Shown piece by piece: positions 27,042 through 35,552 of a DNA stretch of 64,000 nt. Below the pieces are notes generated by a model that saw only the letters and a list, made by a program, of their open reading frames with translations, searched no databases and had not been told where the DNA came from. Position 1 is the first letter of the stretch. Every line of letters starts with the position of its first letter. The position numbers were made by a program, and so were the translations under genes. This DNA is from DT-111 sp965263225 (GTDB lineage Bacteria; Bacteroidota; Bacteroidia; Chitinophagales; Saprospiraceae): NCBI GenBank assembly GCA_965263225.1, contig CBDHHG010000045.1, positions 62,001 through 126,000 of the forward strand, given 5' to 3'.

Positions 27042-27431
27042 ATGGATACCAAACCACCATTACGCCCCGATCAATTCGAACTCTACGACCTCACCATCAT
27101 CGTAGAAAAAATAGAGGGTAATTGCACTTGCGAAATGTCCGTCGGTGACTGCTTTTATATGAAAGGCGGCAAGATTTCTATGCCCGATGGCCAAAACTTC
27201 TGCTTGTATGCCCTACAATCTGCCATCCCCTTACTCCCCGCCAAGCAACGCATCAATCACCCTTCTGACTGGATGGAGACCGACGCTCGGGTGATCTGCC
27301 CCGATCCCGCCTGCCAATTGGTGATGCGGATTGATCGAGATGGTAAGCGAGTATTGGATCATGATGATGTGAGTCCAATACCTTGGGATAAGATTCAAGA
27401 GGAAAAGCAGAGTTTTGACAAAAAGGCATAA
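27042..27431 (+). CDS. TIGR04076 family protein
   Basis: A 129-residue cytoplasmic protein matching TIGR04076: YDLTIIVEKIEGNCTCEMSVGDCFYMKGGKI, then CLYALQSAIPLLPAKQR and VICPDPACQLVMRI. The invariant Cys residues suggest metal or redox chemistry, but function is unknown. The start at ATG 27042 fits the family length; longer versions run through the repeat tract. It is followed 26 bases later by a methyltransferase. Confidence 0.85.
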   Translation: MDTKPPLRPDQFELYDLTIIVEKIEGNCTCEMSVGDCFYMKGGKISMPDGQNFCLYALQSAIPLLPAKQRINHPSDWMETDARVICPDPACQLVMRIDRDGKRVLDHDDVSPIPWDKIQEEKQSFDKKA

Positions 27432-27457
27432 GTACGCTTTCCATAAAACCAATTAAA

Positions 27458-28204
27458 ATGAGTGAAGCGGCACTAGTGAATTTTCAAAAGGTAGCAGATC
27501 GACAAGGCCCTGGTAGTGAAGAGGAAACCCTGCAAGCTTTCGCATTAACGGGTTTAGGGCAAGAGGACTTTGTCCGTGTAGCAGATATTGGCTGTGGTAC
27601 CGGAGGACAAACAATAAGCCTTGCCCGGCAGGTTAATGGTCATTTTAAAGCGGTGGACCTTCGCCCAGGGTTTCTGGCTGGACTTAATAGAAGAACTAAA
27701 CAATTAGGATTGCAAGATAGGATCGCAACTATAGCAGCATCTATGGATGATCTTCCCTTTGAAGAAGAGGAACTTGATCTGATTTGGTCGGAAGGAGCCA
27801 TCTATAGCATGGGGTTTACGGCGGGAATCAAAAATTGGGAAAAGTACCTAAAACCTGGTGGCTGTTTGGTAGTAAGCGAAATCACTTGGATAACCCATTC
27901 ACGGCCAGCGGAGATCGAGGCCTTCTGGAATACGGCTTATCCTGAAATAGACTACGCCTCCAGGAAAATCAACGTATTAGAGGAAAATGGGTACATTTTA
28001 CAAGGATATTTTACCTTATCCGAAGATAGTTGGAGAGAAAACTACTACCAACCGATGGAAGATCGTTTTGCTACTTTTCTAGAGGACCACAACCATGCCC
28101 CAGAAACACAGCAACTTGTTGCAGAATATCAAGAGGAGATTAGGCAATATGAGCAGTTTAAAGATTTCTACAATTACGCATTCTACGTAGCTAAGAAGGG
28201 ATAA
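27458..28204 (+). CDS. SAM-dependent class I methyltransferase
   Basis: A 248-residue cytoplasmic methyltransferase. Motif I is VADIGCGTGGQTISLA (SAM binding); motif post-I, KAVDLRP, supplies the acidic residue; LDLIWSEGAIYSMGF is the next strand region. The sequence resembles the UbiE/Methyltransf_25-type small-molecule enzymes. It follows the TIGR04076 gene with a 26-base gap, so the two are likely co-transcribed, though the link between them is not known. Substrate unknown. Confidence 0.88.
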   Translation: MSEAALVNFQKVADRQGPGSEEETLQAFALTGLGQEDFVRVADIGCGTGGQTISLARQVNGHFKAVDLRPGFLAGLNRRTKQLGLQDRIATIAASMDDLPFEEEELDLIWSEGAIYSMGFTAGIKNWEKYLKPGGCLVVSEITWITHSRPAEIEAFWNTAYPEIDYASRKINVLEENGYILQGYFTLSEDSWRENYYQPMEDRFATFLEDHNHAPETQQLVAEYQEEIRQYEQFKDFYNYAFYVAKKG

Positions 28205-28327
28205 GTCTTCCAAACCTGCAATGGTGGTTTTGCAAATGCCTCTGCTCCTTAGTTCTCCTACCGCCAAACATCACCTCCACTATGAGAAATTAGGAGAATA
28301 ATAAAAGCGCGTTTATAGTGAATTGAT

Positions 28328-28978
28328 CTATTGTAAGAAGGCTACTCGGTAACTTTTACCGATAGGGATTTTCTGGCCATCAATTTCTAATAGATTTCCA
28401 TAGACTGCGGTGACCTTATCTAAGGCAACCAAATAGGGTTTGTACACTCTAAAGAACAAACCGTCTGGTAACAATCGTTCTATGTTTTTCATGGATTGAT
28501 GCGTCACATAACGGCCCTCTCGCGTCCTGATATCTACGTAGGCACCCATGCCCTGGATATAAAGGATTTCTAAGTAAAGTACCTTCAGCTGTTTATAATC
28601 TGTCTTTACGAAGAAATGGTCCTTGGGTATCGTTTGAGGTTCCGATGATCCTTGTGCCAATTCTCGGGGCCGATTCACGCCTTTGACAAATCGTTCGAAT
28701 GCAATCGGCTTCACTAGGTAGTCTGTAACCTCTAGTTCAAATTTCTACAGCATAGTCAGCTGTAATCAAGAAGATCTGAGGTTTTTGTACCAGTGAATTG
28801 ATCGGTTAGATCAGGCATCTGAATATCAAGAAACATCAATTGAATATTCCCTTGCTACCTCTAAGGCTTCAATCCCACTCGCACAGACTGCCTGGAGGTG
28901 CAGAAGGTGCAATTTCTTGACATAACTTTCCAGTAAGCGTATGGCGGGACATTCGTCGTCGACTAGGATGCAGTTCAT
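28328..28978 (-). pseudogene. LytTR response regulator, decayed
   Basis: The ATG at 28978 begins a receiver domain: MNCILVDDECPAIRLLE with two conserved Asp residues. Three or four frame breaks follow: the phospho-acceptor region (MFLDIQMPDL), the ITADYAVE segment and the DYLVKPIAFER linker lie in different frames. From about 28714 the frame is open and encodes a complete LytTR DNA-binding domain ending RVAFLQ. The start overlaps the stop of the histidine kinase by ATGA, so the pair was once translationally coupled. The lesions are scattered, not confined to homopolymers, so real decay is likely. Confidence 0.8.
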
Positions 28979-29385
28979 GGCGTGGGTGGTTTAGGTGTGG
29001 GTAAGGTGAGGTGCAGGAATATCTGGAACAGCCCCGCCTGACTCGTGGAGGCCAATTGGTGTTGGTTCGGATAACGGAACTGTGGTCGATGTCGTATCAT
29101 TTCCAAAGAATTACTGGTGCTAGCTACCGGCTTTTTCTGTGGGTCAGTAGTGTGTTCTAATTGGGAAACCAAGTTATTATCAGTGATGGATAAATATCCT
29201 TGATCCACGCACTCCCCAACGCATGCAAGTTGCCATGAGTAAAGGCATTTTCAAAATAAGGAATAAAGAACAGAGGTTCGATCTGGATGCCTTCTACTTC
29301 AAAGGTAATATTGTATTGCCCATCCTTTTTCAACAGCGTAGGTCCAGGTATTGTTGGATATTTCTTTTAGTAAAATGAGTTCGTT
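28975..29385 (-). pseudogene. LytS-type histidine kinase remnant
   Basis: Only the C-terminal ~130 residues survive, in two or more frames. The signature IQIEPLFFIPYFENAFTHGN (the N-box region of LytS/YehU kinases, normally L..P..ENA..HG) is plain, followed in another frame by an ATP-lid-like segment and YPNQHQLA near the end. The sensor, membrane helices and phospho-acceptor His are missing. It ends in TGA at 28975-28977 overlapping the regulator start. Confidence 0.75.
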
Positions 29386-29391
29386 CTATTA

Positions 29392-29511
29392 TTATTCACT
29401 ATTGCTATTTTTGGCTTTTTGTTTGGCTCTTTTTTCAGCTCTTTTTTCTTTTAAGGTTTTCATTGCGACTTTCTTACCTGATTTTTTTCCTCCGTCTTTG
29501 TCTTTTGACAT
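29392..29511 (-). CDS. Tiny Lys/Arg-rich protein
   Basis: An ATG at 29511 opens a 39-residue frame (begins MSKDKDGGKKSGKKVAMKTL, ends AKNSNSE), with TAA at 29392-29394. More than a third of residues are Lys or Arg, and the middle is an amphipathic, helix-prone run of K/R/E/A. Similar very short basic proteins occur in Bacteroidota, often near stress genes. The opposite strand shows a spurious hydrophobic reading. It may bind nucleic acid or the ribosome, but this is inference only. The gene lies 22 bases downstream of the prohibitin-like gene and could share its transcript. Confidence 0.55.
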   Translation of the reverse strand: MSKDKDGGKKSGKKVAMKTLKEKRAEKRAKQKAKNSNSE

Positions 29512-29533
29512 GATCTATTACTTTTTGATGAAA

Positions 29534-30379
29534 TTAATTCTTCTTTAAATCACTTACTCCAATGAATGGTACAGCACCTGCACCTGTAACCTGTGGGAGA
29601 ATACCATTCCATTTTTCTATTGCCTTGAGGTTGGCCTCTATTTTCCTAAGTTCTATGAGATCAGGTGAAATATTCATTTTCTGCAATCGCAAAGCCTCTG
29701 CCTCAGCTTTTGCCGCTTCAATAGTTTGCTCTGCCTCCACCCTAATCCTATCCAGGTCTCGCTCTGCCTTCAGCGCATTCTGCTCTGCGGTCTGTTTTGC
29801 CTCAATAGCGTCGGTAAATATCTTTGAAAAACTAAATGAAACAATTGAAAATGCGTCCACGGATATATTGGATAGTAGTAGTCGTTTAGTAAGAGATTCT
29901 TGCATTTCCGCACTTACTGCGGGTCTTTTCGTGATCAATTCTTCCGCGGTATAACGGGCTGACACTGCTTTCATGACCTCTTGTATTGCGGGGTCAATCA
30001 TCCGCTCCTTAAAATCCACCCCGATAGTCTGGTAAACCAGATTGGCTTTTTCAGGTAGAATATGATAGTTGAGGGCAACGGATAAAGCCACATCCTGAAG
30101 ATCAGATGATGCAGAGGCCGCATCAGTCACCACCTTATGAATCTTGACATCCATTAGGACAACCTCCTGCATTGCCGGCACTCTGAAATGAATTCCTTCA
30201 TTCAATACTTTGTCTTGAACAGCGCCAAAATTCAAGACAATACCTCTTTCACCTGCTCCAACCTGAACCCACGGTTTGAATAAAACGATAACTACTAGTA
30301 TTCCCGTTACGATTGCTAAAGTCTTCCAGGGACCTTTCTTTATTAATTTTTCTATGTCTTGATTATTCATGATATTCAT
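29534..30379 (-). CDS. Prohibitin-family (SPFH) membrane protein
   Basis: A 281-residue protein with one N-terminal membrane helix (about residues 18-35, TLAIVTGILVVIVLFKPWV). It is followed by the SPFH/prohibitin domain (VGAGERGIVLNFGAVQDKVLNEGIHFRVPAMQEVVLMDVK...LQDVALSVALNYHI) and a long coiled coil (AEQNALKAERDLDRIRVEAEQTIEAAKAEAEAL). This is the classical prohibitin layout. It probably forms ring-like membrane scaffolds and may interact with membrane proteases. Translation may begin at ATG 30379 or 30370. It is transcribed toward the small basic ORF and away from the CsbD genes. Confidence 0.9.
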   Translation of the reverse strand: MNIMNNQDIEKLIKKGPWKTLAIVTGILVVIVLFKPWVQVGAGERGIVLNFGAVQDKVLNEGIHFRVPAMQEVVLMDVKIHKVVTDAASASSDLQDVALSVALNYHILPEKANLVYQTIGVDFKERMIDPAIQEVMKAVSARYTAEELITKRPAVSAEMQESLTKRLLLSNISVDAFSIVSFSFSKIFTDAIEAKQTAEQNALKAERDLDRIRVEAEQTIEAAKAEAEALRLQKMNISPDLIELRKIEANLKAIEKWNGILPQVTGAGAVPFIGVSDLKKN

Positions 30380-30446
30380 CGATGAATTGAATCGTACCTT
30401 ACTTGCTATTTGTTAGAAGATAGAAGTGGGAGCAGTAAATAGATAA

Positions 30447-30480
30447 GAAAAAAGAACAGGAACAAAAGCTCCTGCCCTTT
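30447..30480 (-). terminator. Terminator of the first CsbD-like gene
   Basis: Read on the minus strand, AAAGGGCAGGA pairs with TCCTGTTCTTT (two G-T pairs) around GCTTTTGT, followed by TTTTTT. It lies between the CsbD-like gene (30535) and the prohibitin gene (start 30379). Confidence 0.7.
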
Positions 30481-30534
30481 CTGGACCCCTTCTAATGTAT
30501 TTCGTACGATCTACGAAAAAGTACGTTTTCCATT

Positions 30535-30759
30535 TTAATGGGCCAACTTTAGTTTCTTAAGGATGTTTCTTACCTCTTCTTGGGTTTTAAGTAATCTGGC
30601 ACCGATCCTATTAAGGAGCTCATTCTCTTGGCCATTTTCGAGCCTAAGGTCTGCCAATGTCAATTGGCCGAATTTTTCTTTGAGTAATAGTTTCGAGTGC
30701 CAGTCCCAAGCTGTCGTGCCATGAAATAATCCGTTGTTTTTATTTTGTGGGTGATCCAT
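30535..30759 (-). CDS. CsbD-like stress protein
   Basis: A 74-residue protein. The stretch WDWHSKLLLKEKFGQLTLADLRLENGQENELLNRIGARLLKTQEEVRNILKKL matches the CsbD pattern (W...k..LK.kFg.LTd.DL....G..deL.grl..r.gkt.eEV...i). CsbD-family proteins are small, helical and stress-induced; the molecular role is unresolved. A second copy lies upstream at 30923. A terminator follows. Confidence 0.8.
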   Translation of the reverse strand: MDHPQNKNNGLFHGTTAWDWHSKLLLKEKFGQLTLADLRLENGQENELLNRIGARLLKTQEEVRNILKKLKLAH

Positions 30760-30922
30760 TTATTTCACTTGATTAATTAAACCAATATTGGCAATACAAA
30801 GATGGAGAAATTTGATACCGAAGGCCTTACATATCTGAAATTGATACTTACATAAATCACATGTTTTCGAGATTTAATTCCGTTTTATGAAAGGACAGAA
30901 TGGAGAGTAATTATATACCAAT

Positions 30923-31141
30923 CTAGGCCTGAATATTTTTGATAATGTCAATTACTTCCTGGCGTCTTTTGTTCAATCGAAAACTTAGTTTACTCATCAG
31001 TTCATTTTCTTTACCCCTCACGAACTTTAGGTCATTCTCTGTCAGGCTTGAAAATCTTTCCTTCAGTAGTATTGAAAGCTTACTCCAATTTTCGGAAATG
31101 TTCATAAGCTCACTGCTTCTATTCTGCAACGTATTTAGCAT
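30923..31141 (-). CDS. CsbD-like stress protein, second copy
   Basis: A 72-residue paralogue of the protein at 30535: WSKLSILLKERFSSLTENDLKFVRGKENELMSKLSFRLNKRRQEVIDIIKNI. Both keep the LK.+F..LT..DL...+G.ENEL core, so they derive from one duplication, but N-termini differ. The regulator at 31233 lies 91 bases upstream in the same direction and could control the pair, as often seen in Bacteroidota stress clusters. Confidence 0.8.
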   Translation of the reverse strand: MLNTLQNRSSELMNISENWSKLSILLKERFSSLTENDLKFVRGKENELMSKLSFRLNKRRQEVIDIIKNIQA

Positions 31142-31232
31142 GTTCTTTGATTTAAAGGATTTGAGTATCTTATAAAGATACAGTGGCGCAGTGCTTAGAA
31201 GATTACATATCTAAGTTAGATAGTTACATATA

Positions 31233-31793
31233 TCACATGTTTTCCAAATTTTCATTCCGTTTTCGTTTCATTTTTTTGTAAAAAGAAGGGGTGAGACCCG
31301 TTATTCTTTTGAATTGGTTGGATAAATGAGCAGGGCTGCTATAATGAAGTCTATAAGAAATCTCAGCAAGGCTAAGTTCATCATATAGTATCAATTCTTT
31401 TACCTTTTCAATTTTATGAATAATGATGAATTGTTGTATGGTGAGCCCTTTAACTTCTGAAAAGGTATTGGCTAGATAAGTGTAATTATAACCTAATTTT
31501 TCGCTTATGCGATCAGAGTAATTCACTTTGGGCAAGTCATCAGAATAATGAATCATCTCAATGATTACATTTTTAATTTTTTCAATTAGAATGCTCTTTT
31601 TATTCTCTAACAGTTCTAAGCCTGATTTCAATAAGTTTTTGCTTAATTGCTCTCGTTGTTTATTTGTAATTTCTTCCACAACTTCAACCAAGCCCAAATC
31701 AACGACGACATACTTTATGCCCAGCTTTTTTAATTCTTCTTTTACCATCATCTTGCATCGTAAACTGACCATATATTTGATGTATAATTTCAT
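31233..31793 (-). CDS. AraC-type helix-turn-helix regulator
   Basis: A 186-residue regulator. The N-terminal part (MKLYIKYMVSLRCKMMVKEELKKLGI...) is a short, conserved segment of the Bacteroidota AraC regulators. The C-terminal ~100 residues form the double HTH (GLTIQQFIIIHKIEKVKELILYDELSLAEISYRLHYSSPAHLSNQFKRITGLTPSFYKK). It is complete and has no classical ligand-binding domain. A short ligand or partner protein may be sensed by the first 70 residues, which is inference. It is transcribed toward the CsbD genes. Confidence 0.9.
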   Translation of the reverse strand: MKLYIKYMVSLRCKMMVKEELKKLGIKYVVVDLGLVEVVEEITNKQREQLSKNLLKSGLELLENKKSILIEKIKNVIIEMIHYSDDLPKVNYSDRISEKLGYNYTYLANTFSEVKGLTIQQFIIIHKIEKVKELILYDELSLAEISYRLHYSSPAHLSNQFKRITGLTPSFYKKMKRKRNENLENM

Positions 31794-31909
31794 TTTGTTA
31801 CAGCTTTTTGAAAAGGATCTCTATGAAAAAAAACAACGAGAAAATAACATTAAGGTCTTTCCACATCACTCCTCAATTTTCTTTTTTTCATGCAAGTTTA
31901 TTTGACTGG

Positions 31910-32100
31910 AGAGCCTTCTGTCTCATTGCTTTGCTCCATATCCCGTATTGTATCCTGAAGTATGGCATGAATTAGCGGTACAAGGAGCAAGACTGGCGCG
32001 GCATAATTTTGGCTGGATCGGTGTTGCCAAGCGGATGCTGGAAATAGTCGCCCAATCAATCAATCACCAAACGATAGAGTCTAATATTTTTACGACATAG
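31910..32100 (+). pseudogene. Glycosyltransferase (GT4-like) C-terminal remnant
   Basis: A short open reading (LSHCFAPYPVLYPEVWHELAVQGARLARHNFGWIGVAKRMLEIVA) ends in TAG at 32098-32100. The phrase L...G..LAR.NFGW..VAKRMLE is the C-terminal helix of GT4 glycosyltransferases. Nothing before it is open, so only a fragment remains. Its tail meets the 3' end of the KamA-like gene on the opposite strand. Confidence 0.45.
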
Positions 32101-32104
32101 AAAA

Positions 32105-33469
32105 TCAAAGTAATAGGCTCTCATCTGACAATTGGTGATGGCCATTGTGCATTGCTTGGTTTTTTTTCCGTGTAAGCGGATATTCTTGTTCAAAGAAGAA
32201 TTTCTCTTGTCCAAAGACTGGGAAAAGATCATCCAGCCAAATGGCTTTCGGGTCGTATTTGGCAAAGAATGGGCGAGCCACCCAATCCGGATTTCTGCCC
32301 TGGATAAATTGTAATACGAACACTTGCTCGCCCTTCACTTCGGAAATACCAAGTACTTGTACCTTTCCTGGTCCGGCCGACATGCTTGGGCCCCTAACCG
32401 TGCGGGCAATGCCGCTTACCTGCCGGTAGGCGTCCCGAAAAATATGCCAGGCATTTTCCAGGGAGCATGCAAAATAGTGTTGTGCGCCCGTATCGCGAGC
32501 CAAAAACATATAATAAGGTATGCAACCCAGTTCTACCTGTCGGCGCCACATATGTGCCCAAACTTCTGCGTCTTCATTAATATTCCCCATGATAGGAGAC
32601 TGGGTTCGAATGACGGCTCCGGAATTTAAAATACGATCAATCGCTTTTTCTACTATTTCAGTTTTCAATTCATTTGGGTGGTTAAAATGTGCCATAAAGG
32701 CAATGTGGATACCAGCTCTTTTAGCTTTTTCAAATAGATTCAACAATTCATCGGCATCGGCATCGGTAACAAACCGTTGTGGCCAATATGCCAATGCTTT
32801 ACTTCCCAGGCGAACAGTGCGTAGGTTGGGAATTTTAGCGTCGATCAGCGCCTCCAAATAATTCGATAGCACTTTGGTGCGCATGATTAATGGATCACCT
32901 CCGGTAAAAAGAATATCTGTAATGGCAGGTTTGGTCCGTAAGTATTTGATCATCAGATCTATATCCCGCATAGCAAACTTTAATTCATTCATCCCCACAA
33001 ATTGTGGCCAGCGAAAACAAAACGTGCAGTAAGCGTGACAAGTTTGCCCCTGGCTAGGGAAAAAGAGCATGGTTTCCCGATATTTATGTTGAATACCGGT
33101 GAGCTTAACCTCTTCCATAATAGGGAGATTCTGCTCCATCTGACCAGCTGGATGTGGATTCAGTTCAAGGCGAATTTTATTTGCAATAAGTTTTAATTCC
33201 GCTTTCTTGGCTCCTCCAAGAATGGCATCAGCCATTTCGTGAAAATGAATCGGTTTCAGCATATCCTTTTGAGGGAAAGTCAGGATGTAAAGAGGGTCGT
33301 TTTGATAGTTTTCCCAATCGATTAATTCATTGATGACATAGTTGTTGGCTTTAAAAGGAAGGACATTGCCAACTATTTCAATGTTACGTTTTTCTTCTTC
33401 GGAAAGGTGAGCCTCGATTTGTGGAATTTCTCGAAAATTCCGAAGTGTAACAGCTTTATATTTCTCCAT
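32105..33469 (-). CDS. KamA-family radical SAM aminomutase-like protein
   Basis: A 454-residue radical SAM protein. The [4Fe-4S] motif is Cys144-x3-Cys148-x2-Cys151 (CHAYCTFC), followed by FTGGDPLIM, the glycine-rich SAM contact. Later parts resemble lysine 2,3-aminomutase (GAVIRTQSPIMGNINEDAE). The PLP-lysine region reads SMSAGPGKVQVLG rather than the usual DAPGGGGK, so the Asp that binds the substrate amine in lysine aminomutase is not in its usual place. Either the substrate is not lysine or the enzyme has another role. The desaturase gene lies 82 bases upstream on the same strand, so they are probably co-transcribed. Confidence 0.85.
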   Translation of the reverse strand: MEKYKAVTLRNFREIPQIEAHLSEEEKRNIEIVGNVLPFKANNYVINELIDWENYQNDPLYILTFPQKDMLKPIHFHEMADAILGGAKKAELKLIANKIRLELNPHPAGQMEQNLPIMEEVKLTGIQHKYRETMLFFPSQGQTCHAYCTFCFRWPQFVGMNELKFAMRDIDLMIKYLRTKPAITDILFTGGDPLIMRTKVLSNYLEALIDAKIPNLRTVRLGSKALAYWPQRFVTDADADELLNLFEKAKRAGIHIAFMAHFNHPNELKTEIVEKAIDRILNSGAVIRTQSPIMGNINEDAEVWAHMWRRQVELGCIPYYMFLARDTGAQHYFACSLENAWHIFRDAYRQVSGIARTVRGPSMSAGPGKVQVLGISEVKGEQVFVLQFIQGRNPDWVARPFFAKYDPKAIWLDDLFPVFGQEKFFFEQEYPLTRKKNQAMHNGHHQLSDESLLL

Positions 33470-33551
33470 ATTGATTGAATTGACAATTAAAATTTATGAT
33501 CAAAGGCAAGAGAAGCGTTTATAGAATCACTGGTTTCTTCTGATAAAAGGC

Positions 33552-34566
33552 CTATTTTCTATAGTATTCTCTGAAAGAGACCATCCGTTGTTTTTCCTCA
33601 TCCCACAGTTTGTTGTTGATGCACTTAAGGCTTTGGCGGAAAGTGAGCACATTAACGAACTTATTCAATACGGGATTTTCTTTAGCACACGCTTCGAGGT
33701 TATAATTGGGTATTTTGGAATTCAAATGATGAATATGATGAAACCCAATGTTACCCGATAGCCACTGAAATACCCTAGGAAGTTTGTAATAGGTGCTGCC
33801 GGTCATGGACGCCAGCAGGTGATCCCACGTATCTTTACTTTTTTTGTAATTTTCCTCATGCTGGTGTTGAATATAGAAGAACCAAAAGGCGATCATCCCG
33901 AAGAACAGCAAAATGGGGATGTGAATCAATAAGAACTTCTGCCAGCCTAAAACGATAGCAAGCCCTCCGTAGAGAATGACAACCATTAAATTGTTTATAA
34001 AATAACCCCAGCGAATCTTCTTCCATCCCTTTAGGCGTACAAGAAGGATAGCGTAGAGAGACGGTCAGATAAACAATCGGTGCGATAAGGAACTGCACAA
34101 TAGGACTTCGAAAAATCCAGTAGCTCAGCTTCCCCCACCTTGAACGATTACGAAATTCTTCGGTGGTGAGGAAATGGATGTCTCCTAGTCCACGATATTC
34201 TAGCTGTCCGTTGTGAGCATGATGAGCAGCGTGAGTACGGCTCCAATACTTATAGGGTATGGTGCTGAAAAGACTAGATATAAAGCCTATTGCATTATTC
34301 AATTTCCTTGATTTGAGGAAGGATTGATGACCACAATCGTGTTGAATGATGAAGATGCGTACCAAAAACCAGGCAGCGATAATAGCCAGGCCGAAAGTGA
34401 GCCAGTACGACCAGTTTAGACTGAAATACATCAAAACCCATAAACCTAAAAAAGGGAGGAAGGAATTGAGAACCTGGAAGAGAGCTTTCTTCGTATCGGA
34501 CCTTTGGTATCTCTGTATCATTGGCCGCCAGTATTTTAAGGTTTCTTTTAAATTATTGCTTTGCAT
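33552..34566 (-). pseudogene. Fatty acid desaturase (membrane di-iron), one frameshift
   Basis: The start ATG at 34566 opens a desaturase with several membrane helices and the first two histidine boxes HDCGH and HAAHHAH. An extra base near 34026 (after PKG) shifts the frame; the true reading continues TWKKIRWG-like (WKKIRWGYFINNLMVVILYGG...) and includes the third box GFHHIHHLN. Joined, the protein is about 337 residues, the expected size for an acyl-lipid desaturase that introduces a double bond in membrane acyl chains. A single base explains the break, so error is possible. It precedes the KamA-like gene. Confidence 0.85.
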
Positions 34567-34889
34567 TATAATTTGTCAATTTCCGATTGAACAGGCAATA
34601 ATTCCTGCCAGGCCGACTTTATAATAGAAAGGACCTGTTCGGTATGTTTAATGATTTTAATTCAAGGTGAACTAGCTAGAGCCATCCTTTAAGCCATTTG
34701 TAAAGAAAGAGAAGATAGACCAGCAACCTACTAGAATCCTCGAAGGGACTCACGGAGTGGTTCTTAGGTAGAATTAATTCAAGTGTCCACTTTGCCTAGC
34801 TTAAGGTGTATATGTATTCAATGGCTTAAGCTTACTGGCTTTAATTCTGACTTCAATGCGGGGACTCATGCCAGGAGTGGAGTAGGGCC
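34567..34889. other. Intergenic region
   Basis: About 320 bases between the desaturase start and a small membrane ORF. No gene is supported; a 62-residue reading on the minus strand (34801-34989) lies in the wrong frame to the small ORF and is rejected. Confidence 0.4.
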
Positions 34890-35069
34890 CTAATTTTCGG
34901 CGAAAATTTTTCCCCCCTTTGTACCTTCCTGATGATCTTTGGTAGGTGTACTTAAAACAATGGTCAAAAAGATCGAGAAAACAATCCAACTAATAGAGAA
35001 AATGATCTTAAATGAGACTATTACAATCTGTAAAATCATTTTCCAAATTTTTGATTTAAACTTATTCAT
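34890..35069 (-). CDS. Small membrane peptide
   Basis: An ATG at 35069 opens a 59-residue frame that ends at TAG 34890-34892. Residues ~8-42 form one long hydrophobic helix (IWKMILQIVIVSFKIIF...), the tail is polar. The start IWKMILQI recalls very short Bacteroidota membrane proteins of the smalltalk type, but similarity is weak and length differs. No ribosome-binding site is clear. It is listed as a candidate only. Confidence 0.4.
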   Translation of the reverse strand: MNKFKSKIWKMILQIVIVSFKIIFSISWIVFSIFLTIVLSTPTKDHQEGTKGGKIFAEN

Positions 35070-35116
35070 CTGGACTGCGGCCTAAAATCTTGAATCTCCT
35101 GGACTTCAGCTTTTTC

Positions 35117-35198
35117 CCGGCTGGCTGGCGCCGCCAGACAGGTTCGTCCCAGACCTTCCAGAGGTATGAAACCTGCCTGGCTAGCGCTGGCAGACAGG
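35117..35198. repeat. Two REP-like imperfect palindromes
   Basis: CCGGCTGGCTGGCGCCGCCA..CAGG at 35117-35142 and a related CCTGCCTGGCTAGCGCTGGC..CAGG at 35172-35198 both fold back on themselves and share the GGCAGACAGG-like right side. Such GC-rich short palindromes in AT-rich Bacteroidota intergenic DNA resemble REP elements. They lie inside a doubtful short minus-strand frame (35066-35251), which I do not call. Confidence 0.55.
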
Positions 35199-35279
35199 CT
35201 CAAAAAGAGCTTCGCCAGAAAATCCAATACTTTGGCCTCGTCTACAGTCAATAAGTTTAAATCAGTTCACGTTCTAAGA

Positions 35280-35552
35280 TTACCATCTATCTCCTCGAGG
35301 TTTTCTCTCCTTACGTGGCTCTGCTTTCTTGACGACGATAGTCCTGCCTTGCAGTTCAGTGTCGTTCAATGCTTCAATAGCCCTTTGGGCTTCTTCCTCA
35401 TTCTGCATTTCAACGAAGCCAAATCCTTTAGAACGCCCTGTGGATTTATCCATAATGACATTGGCTGAAGCTACTTCGCCGTATGGTGTAAAGGCATTAA
35501 TAAGGTCCTCGTTTTGAGTGTCAAAGTCGAGTTTTGCAACAAAAATGTTCAT
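35280..35552 (-). CDS. RNA-binding protein (RRM)
   Basis: A 90-residue single RRM protein. RNP2 is IFVAKL near residue 3 and RNP1 is KGFGFVEM near residue 43, the aromatic contact residues are present, and a basic tail follows (KKAEPRKERKPRGDRW). It is typical of small bacterial RRM proteins, which bind single-stranded RNA and are often induced by cold. It has its own start ATG at 35552, and lies downstream of an AT-rich gap. Confidence 0.93.
   Translation of the reverse strand: MNIFVAKLDFDTQNEDLINAFTPYGEVASANVIMDKSTGRSKGFGFVEMQNEEEAQRAIEALNDTELQGRTIVVKKAEPRKERKPRGDRW

Noticed and set aside
34801..34989. 62-residue minus-strand frame
   Set aside because: Overlaps the better small membrane ORF in another frame, and has a basic, low-complexity make-up.
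35066..35251. 61-residue minus-strand frame across the REP-like palindromes
   Set aside because: Most of its length is translated palindrome, and its start is TTG.
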